Source: an uncultured Azospirillum sp.
GTDB taxonomy: Bacteria > Pseudomonadota > Alphaproteobacteria > Azospirillales > Azospirillaceae
Assembly: GCF_946480385.1 (NCBI RefSeq)
Contig: NZ_CAMLJP010000016.1
Location: 1-64,000 of the forward strand
Reading direction: 5' to 3'
DNA length: 64,000 bases
Made by a program: the position numbers and the translations under genes. The first letter of the stretch is position 1, and every line of letters starts with the position of its first letter. Of the stretch, positions 8,472 to 16,949 are shown one piece after another. A model generated the notes under the pieces. It was not told where the DNA came from. It saw nothing but the letters and a program-made list of their open reading frames with translations, and searched no databases.

Positions 8472-10052
8472 ATGAGCCAGTCTGCGCTGACCGCCAGCAT
8501 TTCCGCCCTGCTCGCCAGCGGGACGCCGCATTGGGGCAACAACGGCACCGTGCTGAACGGGAGTTCCGTCGGCGCCGCCGTGACCGTGACCTATGGCTTC
8601 CTGACCAGCGCGCGGCAAATCTCCACCGCCGACGCCGCGGGTTTCGCCGCCATGAACAGCGCCCAGCAGGCTGCCGTCCGGCAGGCGCTGGCGGCCTGGA
8701 GCACAGTCGCCAACATCACCTTCACCGAGATCACCAACCCCACCGCCGCGGACGTCGCCTTCGGCACCAACCGTCAGTACGGCCAGTCGGCGGCCTATGC
8801 CTATTACCCCTCCACCGCCAGCCAGGGCGGTCAGGTGTTCCTGGCCAACGACAGTTCCACGAACACCAACCCGACGGCGGGCAGCTACGGCTACATGACG
8901 ATCATCCACGAGATCGGCCATGCGCTGGGCCTGAAGCACCCCGGCAACTACAATGCCGGATCGGACGAGGGGACGGAGGGTCCGTACCTGTCGTCGGCTG
9001 AGGACAATTATGCCTATAGCATCATGTCCTACAACGACAGCGACGCCCTGCCGTCCGGCACCTATCTGACCGGCCCCAGCCTCTATGACATCGCGGCGAT
9101 CCAGTATCTCTACGGCGCCAACATGGCGGCCGCCCCCGGCGACAACAGCTATACGCTGAACACCGGCAGCTTCATTACCCTTTGGGATCCCAACGGGCAC
9201 AACAGCCTGAACGGTAGCGCCCAGACGGCATCCTTGTCGTTGGATCTGCGCGACGGACAGTTCAGCAGCGCCGGCTCCACCACCTTTCTGGCGCTTGCCT
9301 ACGGCACGAAAATTCAGCAGGCGATCGGCGGCAGTGGCAACGACAGCTTCACCGTCAACAGCCTGGGCGACGTGCTGGACGGCGGCGCCGGCACCGATAC
9401 GGTCATGTTCAGCGGCAGCCGCGCGCAATACAGCATTCAACAGCTGGACAGCAGCCGGTACATCGTCAACGGCGCCAACGGCACCGACATCCTGACCAAC
9501 ATCGAGTATCTGCGCTTTTTCGACAGCAGCAGCGCGCTGTCGGCCACTGTGTCCGGCAGCTTCGACACCCTGCGCTACATCGCGTCGAATGGCGACCTGA
9601 TCGCCGCGTTCGGCACCGACACGGCGGCGGCAGCGCAGCATCTCGCCAACTCCGGCGTTTACGAAGGTCGCAGCCTGAGTGGATTCGACCCCTACAATTA
9701 TCTGGCCGGCTATGGCGATCTGATGTCGGCCTTCGGAACCGATGCCACTGCGGCGACCCGTCACTTCATTGATTTCGGCTATCGCGAGGGCCGCAACTCC
9801 AGCCTGTTCGACACGCTCTCCTACGAAGCCAGCAATCCCGACCTGATCGCCGCCTTCGGCAACAACCGCGAGGCCGTGGAACTGCATTACATCCAGTTCG
9901 GCCGTTTCGAGGGAAGGTCTCTCGGCAGATTCAACGCCGCCGCCTATCTGGCCGCCAACCCGGACGTCAACGCCGCCGTCGGCGGCAGCCTGTCCGGCGC
10001 CCGGCAGCATTATGTCAGCTTCGGCTATGCCGAAGGGCGGGCGCTGGCCTGA
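8472..10052 (+). CDS. Serralysin-like zinc metalloprotease with C-terminal 41-residue repeats
   Basis: 526 residues. The catalytic domain (about 20-270) has the zinc site HEIGHALGLKH (146-156) and the Met-turn SIMSYND (183-189), diagnostic of M10B serralysins. A short RTX-like stretch with only one or two imperfect units (GGSGNDSFTV, DGGAGTDTV) follows. After a spacer come four tandem 41-residue repeats, residues 364-526, instead of the usual long RTX and secretion tail. There is no N-terminal signal peptide, consistent with type I export, but no ABC transporter is nearby. Serralysins are secreted Ca-dependent proteases. Gene is single, with its own upstream gap. Confidence 0.9.
   Translation: MSQSALTASISALLASGTPHWGNNGTVLNGSSVGAAVTVTYGFLTSARQISTADAAGFAAMNSAQQAAVRQALAAWSTVANITFTEITNPTAADVAFGTNRQYGQSAAYAYYPSTASQGGQVFLANDSSTNTNPTAGSYGYMTIIHEIGHALGLKHPGNYNAGSDEGTEGPYLSSAEDNYAYSIMSYNDSDALPSGTYLTGPSLYDIAAIQYLYGANMAAAPGDNSYTLNTGSFITLWDPNGHNSLNGSAQTASLSLDLRDGQFSSAGSTTFLALAYGTKIQQAIGGSGNDSFTVNSLGDVLDGGAGTDTVMFSGSRAQYSIQQLDSSRYIVNGANGTDILTNIEYLRFFDSSSALSATVSGSFDTLRYIASNGDLIAAFGTDTAAAAQHLANSGVYEGRSLSGFDPYNYLAGYGDLMSAFGTDATAATRHFIDFGYREGRNSSLFDTLSYEASNPDLIAAFGNNREAVELHYIQFGRFEGRSLGRFNAAAYLAANPDVNAAVGGSLSGARQHYVSFGYAEGRALA
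9561..10049 (+). repeat. Four tandem 41-residue (123-nt) repeats in the protease C-terminus
   Basis: Units start at 9561, 9684, 9807 and 9930, and the last is one residue short. Shared pattern: F-D/N, four residues, Y, A/G, N-x-D-L/V, A-x-G, then H at about 27, G at about 32 and E-G-R at 35-37. The DNA is diverged between units, so the repeat is old and kept at protein level. Confidence 0.9.
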
Positions 10053-10076
10053 GGGAAATGGGCGAAGGGGCGGCGC

Positions 10077-11048
10077 TCACTGCGCCGGCCACATCCAGGT
10101 CAGTTCATGCTTGTTGTGGTGCAGGTGGATCACCCGGCCGCCGGGGATGGCAGCGAAGGCGCGGGCGGTTTCGTGGTCGGTTTCCGCCTGGAACTTCAGC
10201 GTGCAGATGAAGCGCTTTGCCAGCCCGCTGTCCATCCACTCCTTCACCAGCCGCAGCAGCCGGGTCGGGTAGCAGATCACGTCGCAGCACAGCCAGTCCA
10301 CCGGGCCGACCGCCGCCGGCTTCAGGCCAAAGGCGCTTTCCTGGCGGATTTCCACCCGCGGCAGGGCGGCGATGGCGGGGTCGAGCGGCGCCTTGTCGAC
10401 GCTGACCACCGACGCCCCCAGTTCGTGCAGCACCCAGGTCCAGCCACCCGGACAGGCGCCGAGGTCGAGGCAGCGGTCGCCCGGCCCCGGCTGCTCCCCG
10501 AACAGGGTCAGCGCCTCCCACAGCTTCAGATAGGCGCGGTTGGGTGGCACCGTGCGGTTCTCGACGAAGGTCACCTCGCCGTTGCGGAAGGGGCTGGAGC
10601 AGCGCGCGGCGGCGATGATGGTGAACTCGTCCGTCAGCGTCCAGGAGCCCAGCGGCGCCGTTGGCAGGGGCGACGGAAAGACCACCGGCTTGGCCGACAC
10701 GTGCGGCAGGTTCTCCTGGATCAGGGCGGCGCGGCGGTGATGCCGCTGCGACCACAGAGCCCAATTGCGCTGGATCCCGCGCAGAGCCTTGGCACCGCCC
10801 TTGATCGAGGAAAATTCGATCCGCACCGGGTCGTACCAGATGTTCTGCGCCCAGGCGGCCGGCCGGGCCGGGCCGTCGACGAAGACCAGCCGGCCGTCGA
10901 CCGACGCAACCTCCCCCAACTCCGCCACCAGATCGTCGAGAAAGCCGTCCGCCGCCAGATAGACCGTCTGGCCAAGCGGGGTCACCACCGCGCCCGGTGA
11001 GGGCTGCGGGGCATTATCGGGGGCGTTTTTGGGGGTGCTGTCGTCCAT
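10077..11048 (-). CDS. rlmM: RlmM-like 23S rRNA 2'-O-ribose methyltransferase
   Basis: 323 residues. The SAM-binding motif I is CLDLGACPGGWTW (193-205), typical of FtsJ/RrmJ-fold methyltransferases. DWLCCDVICYP and FICTLKFQAET provide the downstream Asp and Lys of the K-D-K-E type catalytic set. The N-terminal 120 residues with the WYDPVRIEF and RRAALIQENLP blocks look like the THUMP-type RNA-binding part of RlmM, which methylates C2498 of 23S rRNA. Family assignment is good, exact site inferred. The ATG at 11048 was preferred to an upstream TTG (11090) that gives only a low-complexity extension. Confidence 0.8.
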   Translation of the reverse strand: MDDSTPKNAPDNAPQPSPGAVVTPLGQTVYLAADGFLDDLVAELGEVASVDGRLVFVDGPARPAAWAQNIWYDPVRIEFSSIKGGAKALRGIQRNWALWSQRHHRRAALIQENLPHVSAKPVVFPSPLPTAPLGSWTLTDEFTIIAAARCSSPFRNGEVTFVENRTVPPNRAYLKLWEALTLFGEQPGPGDRCLDLGACPGGWTWVLHELGASVVSVDKAPLDPAIAALPRVEIRQESAFGLKPAAVGPVDWLCCDVICYPTRLLRLVKEWMDSGLAKRFICTLKFQAETDHETARAFAAIPGGRVIHLHHNKHELTWMWPAQ

Positions 11049-11182
11049 GCCCCACGGGCTACCGCCGCCGGCCGCCGAATGCAAGCGCAAGGATGCTGGC
11101 CCCCCCTTTCGAACGGGCGCGAAGGGGGTTGTGACAAAGCGTCGCGAAAGCTCTTATATGCGATCGGTTCGCAATAGCGGCA

Positions 11183-11212
11183 TTGACAACGATTCTCACT
11201 CTCAGCTATTGC
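11183..11212 (+). promoter_or_regulatory. Fur-type iron operator overlapping promoter of bfd
   Basis: GACAACGATTCTCACTCTC (11185-11203) matches 14 of 19 positions of the classical Fur box. It also contains TGA-N9-TCA, the RirA IRO pattern. A perfect -35 hexamer TTGACA (11183-11188) overlaps it, with TATTGC 18 nt on as a weak -10. Perfect 8-bp inverted arms GCAATAGC (11171-11178) and GCTATTGC (11205-11212) flank the box. Confidence 0.75.
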
Positions 11213-11255
11213 TGGACGCAGGATACGCTCCGCAACCTACCGTCGCCGAGGGCTA

Positions 11256-11537
11256 ATGTACGTCTGCATCTGCCATGCGTTGAACGACAAGAAGGTCAAG
11301 GCCGCGCTGGATCAAGGCGCCACGACCCCGGCCTCGGTGTTCCGCCATCACAATTGCCAAGTCCAATGCGGCAAATGCGTGCCCACCATGCGCAGCATGG
11401 CCAGCGAGCACCGCGCCGTCATGGCCCAACAGGCCGCCATTGCCGCGACGCCGGTGGCCGCCCCCTGCTGCGGCATGGCGATGCCGGAGCCGGCCAATGC
11501 CGAAACCATCCCCGCCTACGCCGTTGCGGCCGAGTGA
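11256..11537 (+). CDS. bfd: Bacterioferritin-associated ferredoxin (Bfd-like)
   Basis: 93 residues. The N-terminal 55 residues are a BFD-like [2Fe-2S] domain: MYVCICHALND with Cys4 and Cys6, then CQVQCGKC with Cys38 and Cys41 at the E. coli Bfd positions. Cys34 is extra. Bfd delivers electrons to bacterioferritin to release stored iron. Bfd is usually about 64 residues; here an Ala-rich tail of about 35 residues carries PCCGMAM. The start follows GAGGG. The Fur box upstream fits induction under iron limitation. No bfr gene lies adjacent. Confidence 0.88.
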   Translation: MYVCICHALNDKKVKAALDQGATTPASVFRHHNCQVQCGKCVPTMRSMASEHRAVMAQQAAIAATPVAAPCCGMAMPEPANAETIPAYAVAAE

Positions 11538-12010
11538 CCACACGCACGAACGCTCTACCACTTCCGACTTTCTGCCCGGTTTGAGGGGTACAACCTCGCC
11601 TTTAGGCTGCGACAGATTGCGCGCCATCTATGATTTTTGGGCGGATTGACCCTGCCCTGCCAATCCGGCACAAAAGCGTCACCAAAACAAAAGAACGTCG
11701 TCAAAAAGGCGGCGTATAAAAAGCGCCAACGGGCCGGATGAAACCGGCCCTGGAGGAAACGCAATCCAACCAGGAAGACTTCCTCGGCCACCGGGTTTGC
11801 CTTGTCCTTTTCGGGCCGGGGCAACCCGGCGGGATTTGGATTCGGCCTGATATCCCGCAACTGCTAAATCGCACTGCAAAATCGTTGCCGCTTCTCCCAA
11901 AGAGGCTGTGACGACTGCGCTTCCGGTGCGTTTGCGCAGTATCGGCGCGGGGCTATCCTGCCAGCCTGCCGAGAGGTCAAAAACGGTTGAGGATCAAAGG
12001 AGGACATCTC
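11538..12010. other. 473-nt intergenic region with a hairpin
   Basis: No frame here has a ribosome site or family resemblance. A perfect 7-bp hairpin GGGCCGG-ATGAAA-CCGGCCC lies at 11731-11750, just after an A-rich stretch (11685-11722). It is followed by GGAGGAAACG without a good frame. It could hold the bfd terminator, a small RNA or a regulatory leader of the next gene; none can be shown. Confidence 0.45.
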
Positions 12011-12316
12011 ATGAGCCGCCGCAACCGGCAAGCCTTCGACACGTTGAGCCGTGATCTCGTGCTGCGCGCCACCGACCGCATGGAAACCCTGCGATCCATG
12101 GTGGAGCGTGCGGACAGCGACCGGCGAGAGACGTGGGAGCGCACGCTCGACCGCCTCCGCGGCCTGAACAATCGCGCCATCGCCCGCATCGAGGCCACCC
12201 ATATGGCCGATGACGACGCCTGGCCCTTCGCCCGCGCCCAAGCCGACCAAGCGATGATGGAACTGATGCGCGCGCTGGACGACTTCGACGGCCATCTGCG
12301 CCTACTGGCCGCCTGA
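12011..12316 (+). CDS. Small helical orphan protein (101 aa)
   Basis: The ATG at 12011 has a near-perfect Shine-Dalgarno (AAAGGAGGA, 5-6 nt away), one of the strongest in the window. The protein is soluble, charged and apparently all-helical (MSRRNRQAFDTLSRDLVLRA at the start), with no Cys and no membrane segment. I do not recognise a family. Monocistronic, ending just before a strong palindromic terminator. The good ribosome site and terminator argue for a real, well-expressed gene. Confidence 0.6.
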   Translation: MSRRNRQAFDTLSRDLVLRATDRMETLRSMVERADSDRRETWERTLDRLRGLNNRAIARIEATHMADDDAWPFARAQADQAMMELMRALDDFDGHLRLLAA

Positions 12317-12342
12317 GGCTTTCCACCGGCCCCAGAATGGAA

Positions 12343-12370
12343 AAGGCCCTCTCCCGCGGGAGAGGGCCTT
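12343..12370. terminator. Perfect 28-nt palindrome, bidirectional terminator
   Basis: The 14-nt half AAGGCCCTCTCCCG is followed directly by its reverse complement. It lies between the convergent orphan gene and era, with A-rich sequence on the left flank that becomes a short U-tract for era transcripts. Confidence 0.75.
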
Positions 12371-12376
12371 CGTCGT

Positions 12377-13531
12377 TCAGGACGCCCCGAAATCCAGCCC
12401 CCAGGCCGAATAGCGTTCCGGATCGTCGACCCAGCCCTCGCGCACCTTCACGAACAGGATCAGGTGAACGCGGCGCTCCAGCATCTCCGTTAGCTCACGG
12501 CGGGCGGTGGAGCCGAGAGCCTTGATCCGCTGGCCGCCCTTGCCCAGCACGATCGCCTTCTGGCTTTCACGCTGCACGAAGATGACCTGCGAGATCTTCA
12601 CCGACCCGTCGTCGAACTCCTCCCACACCTCGGTCTCGACCGTGGCGGAATAGGGAAGCTCCTGGTGCAGTTGCAGGAACAGCTTCTCGCGGGTGATCTC
12701 CGCTGCCAGCAGGCGCATCGGCATGTCGGAGATCTGGTCCTCCGGGAAGTGCCAGGGGCCATCCGGCAGGCGGTCGGCCAGGAAGCTCTTCAGATGGGCG
12801 ACGCCGTCGGCGGTCGAGGCCGACACCATGAAGATGTCGGAGAAGATCCCCTCCTGCCGGAAAGCGTCGGCGATGCCCAGCAGGACGTCGCGCTTCACCA
12901 GATCGATCTTGTTCAGGATCAGGATCGCCTCGCGGCCCTGCTCCTTCAGCCGGGCGACGATGCTGCGGGTGTCCTCGTCGATGGAGCGGCGCGACACGTC
13001 ATAGAGAACGCCGATCACGTCGGCATCCTCGGCTCCCTGCCAGGCCGCCGCAACCATGGCGCGGTCCAGCCGGCGCTTCGGCTTGAAGATGCCGGGGGTG
13101 TCGACGAAGATCATCTGGGCATCGCCCTGGATGGTGATGCCCAGCACGCGGGTGCGGGTGGTCTGCACCTTCGGGCTGACGATCGACACCTTGCTGCCGA
13201 TCATCGCGTTCAGCAGCGTCGACTTGCCGGCATTGGGCGCGCCGACCAACGCGATGAAGCCGCAGCGCGGATGGTCCGGCATCGTCGGCAGGGGCGGCAG
13301 CACGGAGATAGGCTGCCCGCGCGGAGCGTCCTCATCATCCTCGTACTCGTCGTCCTCGTAATCGCCGTCTTCGTCGTCGAAGTCTTCGGCGTCCTCGCCG
13401 CCAACGCTCTCATGGTCGAGCGCCTCGTCGTCCTTCATGGACTCCGGGGCCACGGACTCCGGTGTCGGCTCCACAGCCTCGGAACCGGGCTGAATCTTGG
13501 TCTTGTCGATGTCGTCGCGACCGTCAGTCAT
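12377..13531 (-). CDS. era: GTPase Era with acidic N-terminal extension
   Basis: 384 residues against about 300 for typical Era. G1 is GAPNAGKS (97-104), the G3 motif is DTPG, G4 is NKID, and a C-terminal KH domain (IVLGKGGQRIKALG) binds the 3' end of 16S rRNA. Era is an essential 30S assembly GTPase, often membrane-associated. The first 85 residues are extra; residues 34-69 are very rich in Asp/Glu with runs such as EDFDDEDGDYEDDEYEDDED. The ATG at 13531 overlaps the rnc end by 8 nt. The acidic part is inside the same frame, so the start could only move downstream by losing it. Confidence 0.95.
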   Translation of the reverse strand: MTDGRDDIDKTKIQPGSEAVEPTPESVAPESMKDDEALDHESVGGEDAEDFDDEDGDYEDDEYEDDEDAPRGQPISVLPPLPTMPDHPRCGFIALVGAPNAGKSTLLNAMIGSKVSIVSPKVQTTRTRVLGITIQGDAQMIFVDTPGIFKPKRRLDRAMVAAAWQGAEDADVIGVLYDVSRRSIDEDTRSIVARLKEQGREAILILNKIDLVKRDVLLGIADAFRQEGIFSDIFMVSASTADGVAHLKSFLADRLPDGPWHFPEDQISDMPMRLLAAEITREKLFLQLHQELPYSATVETEVWEEFDDGSVKISQVIFVQRESQKAIVLGKGGQRIKALGSTARRELTEMLERRVHLILFVKVREGWVDDPERYSAWGLDFGAS

Positions 13532-14309
13532 CGACCTGTACTCCCACCTGGCGCAGCAAAGCGCTGGCCGCCTTCTTTTCCGCGATGCGCTTCGACGAGC
13601 CGGAGCCGCTGACCGGCTCCATTCCCGCGACATGCACCGCAACCACGAACAGCGGCTCGTGCGCCGGGCCGCTGCGTTCGATCAGTTCATAACGGGGCAG
13701 CGGCTTTCCGCGCCCCTGCGCCCATTCCTGCAACGTCGTCTTGCTGTCCAGCGGCGGCGGCGTCGCCTTGTCGATCTCGCTGGCAAGCGCCTCACGGACG
13801 AAGCGCGTCACCGGCTCCAGCCCACCGTCGAGATACATGGCGCCCAGCACCGCCTCGCAGGCATCGCCCAGGATGGTGCGGTTCTCCCGCCCGCCGCTCT
13901 GCGCTTCCGCCGGCGACAGGCGCAGATAGGCACCCAGCCCGATGGCGTCGGCGACGCGGCCCAGCGATTCCCGGCGAACCAGCGCGGCATGCCGCTTGGC
14001 CAGCGCGCCTTCGCGCTCGTTCGGATAACGCTCCAGCAGCCATTGCGCGACCACCAGCCCGACGACGCGGTCGCCCAGGAACTCCAGCCGCTCATAGGCG
14101 ATGCCCGGCCCCTTGTGCGACTTGCGGCCGGCCCGTTCCAGCCCCATCAGGCTGGGGTGGGTGACCGCGTCGCGCAGGAGCGACGGGTTGGAAAACTCAT
14201 ATCCCAGCGCACGCGCGAGGCCGGCGACGTCCGCGGATTGGACGGCGCCATCGGCCTCGGGTTCGGAGCCGGCGCCCGCGTCGGCAGGCGCCTTGGTGAC
14301 GGTGGACAC
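13524..14309 (-). CDS. rnc: Ribonuclease III
   Basis: 261 residues. The signature ERLEFLGD (73-80) carries Glu76 and Asp80. GDACEAVLGA (148-157) carries Asp149 and Glu152, the second metal-binding pair. A C-terminal double-stranded RNA-binding domain (about 185-258) follows. It cleaves rRNA precursors and structured mRNAs. The first 25 residues are an Ala/Pro-rich extension. The start is GTG (14309) directly after the lepB stop, so the two are translationally linked. Standard alphaproteobacterial order lepB-rnc-era. Confidence 0.97.
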   Translation of the reverse strand: MSTVTKAPADAGAGSEPEADGAVQSADVAGLARALGYEFSNPSLLRDAVTHPSLMGLERAGRKSHKGPGIAYERLEFLGDRVVGLVVAQWLLERYPNEREGALAKRHAALVRRESLGRVADAIGLGAYLRLSPAEAQSGGRENRTILGDACEAVLGAMYLDGGLEPVTRFVREALASEIDKATPPPLDSKTTLQEWAQGRGKPLPRYELIERSGPAHEPLFVVAVHVAGMEPVSGSGSSKRIAEKKAASALLRQVGVQVDD

Positions 14310-15077
14310 TTACCGGACTCCGTTGAACAGACGGCTGAAGCGCAGATCGACCGGCCAGCGCCAGATCTCGTAGAAGCGCGTGCCCTCGTCGAGCGAGAAG
14401 AACAGGAATTCGGCACGGCCCACCATGTTTTCGATGGGAACGAAGCCGACCTGCGACGGCACGCGGCTGTCCAGCGAGTTGTCGCGGTTGTCGCCCATCA
14501 TGAACAGATGGCCGGCCGGCACCTTGAACACCGGCGTGTTGTCGAGCGGGCCGTTGTCCGATTCCTCGATGATGCGGTGGGTACGGCCGTTCGGCAGCGT
14601 CTCGATGAACTGCGCCGTGCGGATGCTGCGGCCCAGCGGATCGGTGGTGACGTAATCCTCGATCCGCTCGCGCTTCACCGGCTGGCCGTTGATGTGCAGG
14701 ATGCCGCCGATCATCTGGATCGTGTCGCCCGGCAGCCCGATCACCCGCTTGATGTAGTCGGTCTTGTTGTCGCGCGGCAGCTTGAACACCGCCACGTCGC
14801 CCCGCTCTGGCATGGAGCCGAAGATGCGGCCCTCGAACAGTGGCAGGCCGAAGCCGACCGTGTATTTGCTGTAGCCGTAGCTGTATTTCGACACGAATAG
14901 GTAATCGCCGATCAGCAATGTCGGGATCATCGACCCGGACGGGATGTTGAACGGCTCAAAGGCGAATGTCCGCACGCCGAAGGCGATCAGCACGGCGAAG
15001 ATCACCGTCTTGACGGTCTCGGCGAACCCGGATTCCTTGGTCTTGGCGCTGGACGCCGTTTCTTTCTGAAAGGTCAT
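14310..15077 (-). CDS. lepB: Signal peptidase I
   Basis: 255 residues. One N-terminal TM helix (about 22-40) is followed by the S26 catalytic serine in IPSGSM (Ser49) and the general-base lysine in [12 protein letters not shown] (Lys110). [12 protein letters not shown] is the conserved box E. It cleaves signal peptides from exported proteins on the periplasmic face. It overlaps acpS by 4 nt (ATGA) and abuts rnc. Confidence 0.97.
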   Translation of the reverse strand: MTFQKETASSAKTKESGFAETVKTVIFAVLIAFGVRTFAFEPFNIPSGSMIPTLLIGDYLFVSKYSYGYSKYTVGFGLPLFEGRIFGSMPERGDVAVFKLPRDNKTDYIKRVIGLPGDTIQMIGGILHINGQPVKRERIEDYVTTDPLGRSIRTAQFIETLPNGRTHRIIEESDNGPLDNTPVFKVPAGHLFMMGDNRDNSLDSRVPSQVGFVPIENMVGRAEFLFFSLDEGTRFYEIWRWPVDLRFSRLFNGVR

Positions 15078-15559
15078 TCTGGGTTCGCCGTATTTGTGGG
15101 CATTGTTGACTCAGGTAAGGCGGACTCGATCGGTTCGGCGCTGATGACGACGAAGGCCTCGGCCATCGGGTATTCGTCGGTCAGCGTCACATGGATGCGG
15201 GCGCGCATGCCCGGCGGCGTCATCGCCTCCAGCCGGGCCAATGCCCCGCCGGTCAGGTGCATGGTCGGCTGGCCGGACGGCAGGTTGACCACCCCCATGT
15301 CGCGCCAGAACACCCCGTCGCGGAAGCCGGTGCCGAGCGCCTTGGAGCATGCCTCCTTGGCGGCGAAGCGCTTGGCATAGGTCGAGGCGCGGGCGTTGTT
15401 CTTCGCAGCGGAACCGGCGCGGCGTTCCGACTTGGCCTGCTCGACCTCGGTGAAGATGCGGTCGATGAAGCGCTTGCCGAAACGCTCCAGCGACTTTTCC
15501 ACCCGCCGAATGTCGATCAGGTCGTTGCCGATGCCGAGGATGGTGCCGGACATCATCAT
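15074..15559 (-). CDS. acpS: Holo-[acyl-carrier-protein] synthase
   Basis: 161 residues, longer than the usual 125-140 because of a C-terminal tail and the insert [33 protein letters not shown] (7-19) holds the metal-binding Asp13, and [15 protein letters not shown] is the second signature. It transfers 4'-phosphopantetheine from CoA to ACP for fatty-acid synthesis. Three successive ATG codons (15559, 15556, 15553) could start it; the first gives an ATGA overlap with the pdxJ stop, and was taken. Confidence 0.95.
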   Translation of the reverse strand: MMMSGTILGIGNDLIDIRRVEKSLERFGKRFIDRIFTEVEQAKSERRAGSAAKNNARASTYAKRFAAKEACSKALGTGFRDGVFWRDMGVVNLPSGQPTMHLTGGALARLEAMTPPGMRARIHVTLTDEYPMAEAFVVISAEPIESALPESTMPTNTANPE

Positions 15560-16308
15560 GAGGCGGGCACCGCTGCGTTCCGCGCCGTGTCCATGGCCTT
15601 GCGCATGCGGGCGATCGAGTTGGTCAGCCCGACGAAGATGGCTTCGCCGATCAGGAAATGGCCGATGTTCAGTTCGACGATGGTTTGGATCGCCGCCACC
15701 GGACCGACGGTGTCGTAGTTCAGGCCATGGCCGGCATGGCATTCCAGCCCGATCGCCTCGGCATGGGCGGCGGCGCGGACGATGCGCGCCAACTCCGCCT
15801 CGCGCGCCGCAGCGTCGTGGGCATCGCAATAGGCGCCGGTGTGCAGTTCCACCACCGGAGCGCCGAGCCGCTTGGCGGCGTCGAGCTGCGCCGGTTCCGG
15901 ATCGATGAACAGCGAGACGCGGATGCCGGCCGCACTCAGCTCGCCGACCGGGCGGACCAGATGGTCATGCTGGCCGATCACGTCCAGCCCGCCTTCGGTG
16001 GTGACCTCGGTGCGCTTTTCCGGAACGAGGCAGGCGGCGTGCGGCTTGTGGCGCAGCGCGATGGCCAGCATCTCGTCGGTCGCCGCCATTTCCAGGTTCA
16101 GCGGACGGTCGATCTCGGCCATCAGCCGGTCGATGTCGCGATCCACGATGTGGCGGCGGTCCTCGCGCAGATGCGCCGTGATCCCGTCGGCCCCGGCCTC
16201 GATGGCCAGCCTCGCCGCCCGCACGGGATCGGGATGCGCCCCGCCGCGCGCGTTGCGGACGGTCGCCACATGGTCGATGTTCACGCCGAGGCGCAGGAAA
16301 CGGGACAT
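15556..16308 (-). CDS. pdxJ: Pyridoxine 5'-phosphate synthase
   Basis: 250 residues, the usual PdxJ length. It begins [20 protein letters not shown], the family N-terminus, and has [16 protein letters not shown] plus [11 protein letters not shown]. It condenses 1-deoxy-xylulose 5-phosphate with 3-amino-2-oxopropyl phosphate to make PNP, the DXP-dependent vitamin B6 route; its partner pdxA is also in this window. The ATG at 16308 has GGAG 8 nt upstream. Confidence 0.97.
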   Translation of the reverse strand: MSRFLRLGVNIDHVATVRNARGGAHPDPVRAARLAIEAGADGITAHLREDRRHIVDRDIDRLMAEIDRPLNLEMAATDEMLAIALRHKPHAACLVPEKRTEVTTEGGLDVIGQHDHLVRPVGELSAAGIRVSLFIDPEPAQLDAAKRLGAPVVELHTGAYCDAHDAAAREAELARIVRAAAHAEAIGLECHAGHGLNYDTVGPVAAIQTIVELNIGHFLIGEAIFVGLTNSIARMRKAMDTARNAAVPAS

Positions 16309-16496
16309 GCAAGGACTCCAAAGCGCCGCCGCCCGCCGGAACGGGCGGGAGCGATTCCGTCTATATAGCGGTGCGTCCGCCATCCGTCACGCCGAACCGA
16401 CCGAGGCAATCGCGGATGACAGGGAATTTACCGTCTCCGCCTCTGCCGGACCGAATGGCGGGACGGGAAAGACGGCCCAGGTGGCGACGGATTTCC

Positions 16497-16877
16497 TTAC
16501 CTGGATTTGCGGATCAGGTCGTTCATGTAGTCGTTCAGATCGCGGAAATCCTTGACGGTCCATGCATGCGGCGGCACCCGATACCCATTTTCCTTCAGTG
16601 TCCTCGGGATCAAATCCCCGTTTGGCCGCAGGATGATCGACGACACGATGACGCCGGGATAGTCGGCCAAGCGCTTCCTGAAGGCCGGCGTCGTCAAATC
16701 GGGGGTCGGAGGGTTGCTCTTGTGCGCCAGCGGGCCCGAGCCCTTCGCATCCGCCCCGTGGCACATGGCGCATCTCTCCACGAACAACTTTTCCCCGTTG
16801 TCCGCGTAGGCACCATGAAGTGGCGTCAAGCATAAGGCAGCAACCGAAAACCGCAGGAGCAGCTTATCGAGCCGCAT
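16497..16877 (-). CDS. Exported class I cytochrome c
   Basis: 126 residues. The signal peptide is RFSVAALCLTPLHGAYA (about 9-25). The heme-binding motif CAMCH (36-40) sits in a typical cytochrome c start (GEKLFVERCAMCHGADAKG). The C-terminal helix FRDLNDYMNDLIRKS matches the last cytochrome c helix. The sixth ligand is not obvious; a Met lies only in that last helix. A periplasmic single-heme electron carrier is likely. ATG 16877 has AGGA close by; ATG 16892 is an alternative. It lies between rsh and pdxJ. Confidence 0.85.
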   Translation of the reverse strand: MRLDKLLLRFSVAALCLTPLHGAYADNGEKLFVERCAMCHGADAKGSGPLAHKSNPPTPDLTTPAFRKRLADYPGVIVSSIILRPNGDLIPRTLKENGYRVPPHAWTVKDFRDLNDYMNDLIRKSR

Positions 16878-16949
16878 GTCCTGTTCTCCCATCGCACACC
16901 ATCATAGGGCATCCTGGCGCTGCGACCCTGCTGCGTGCCGGCGGGAGCG

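Noticed and set aside
11555..11860. Minus-strand 101-codon frame between bfd and the orphan gene
   Set aside because: No ribosome site, odd composition, crosses a hairpin; left as intergenic.
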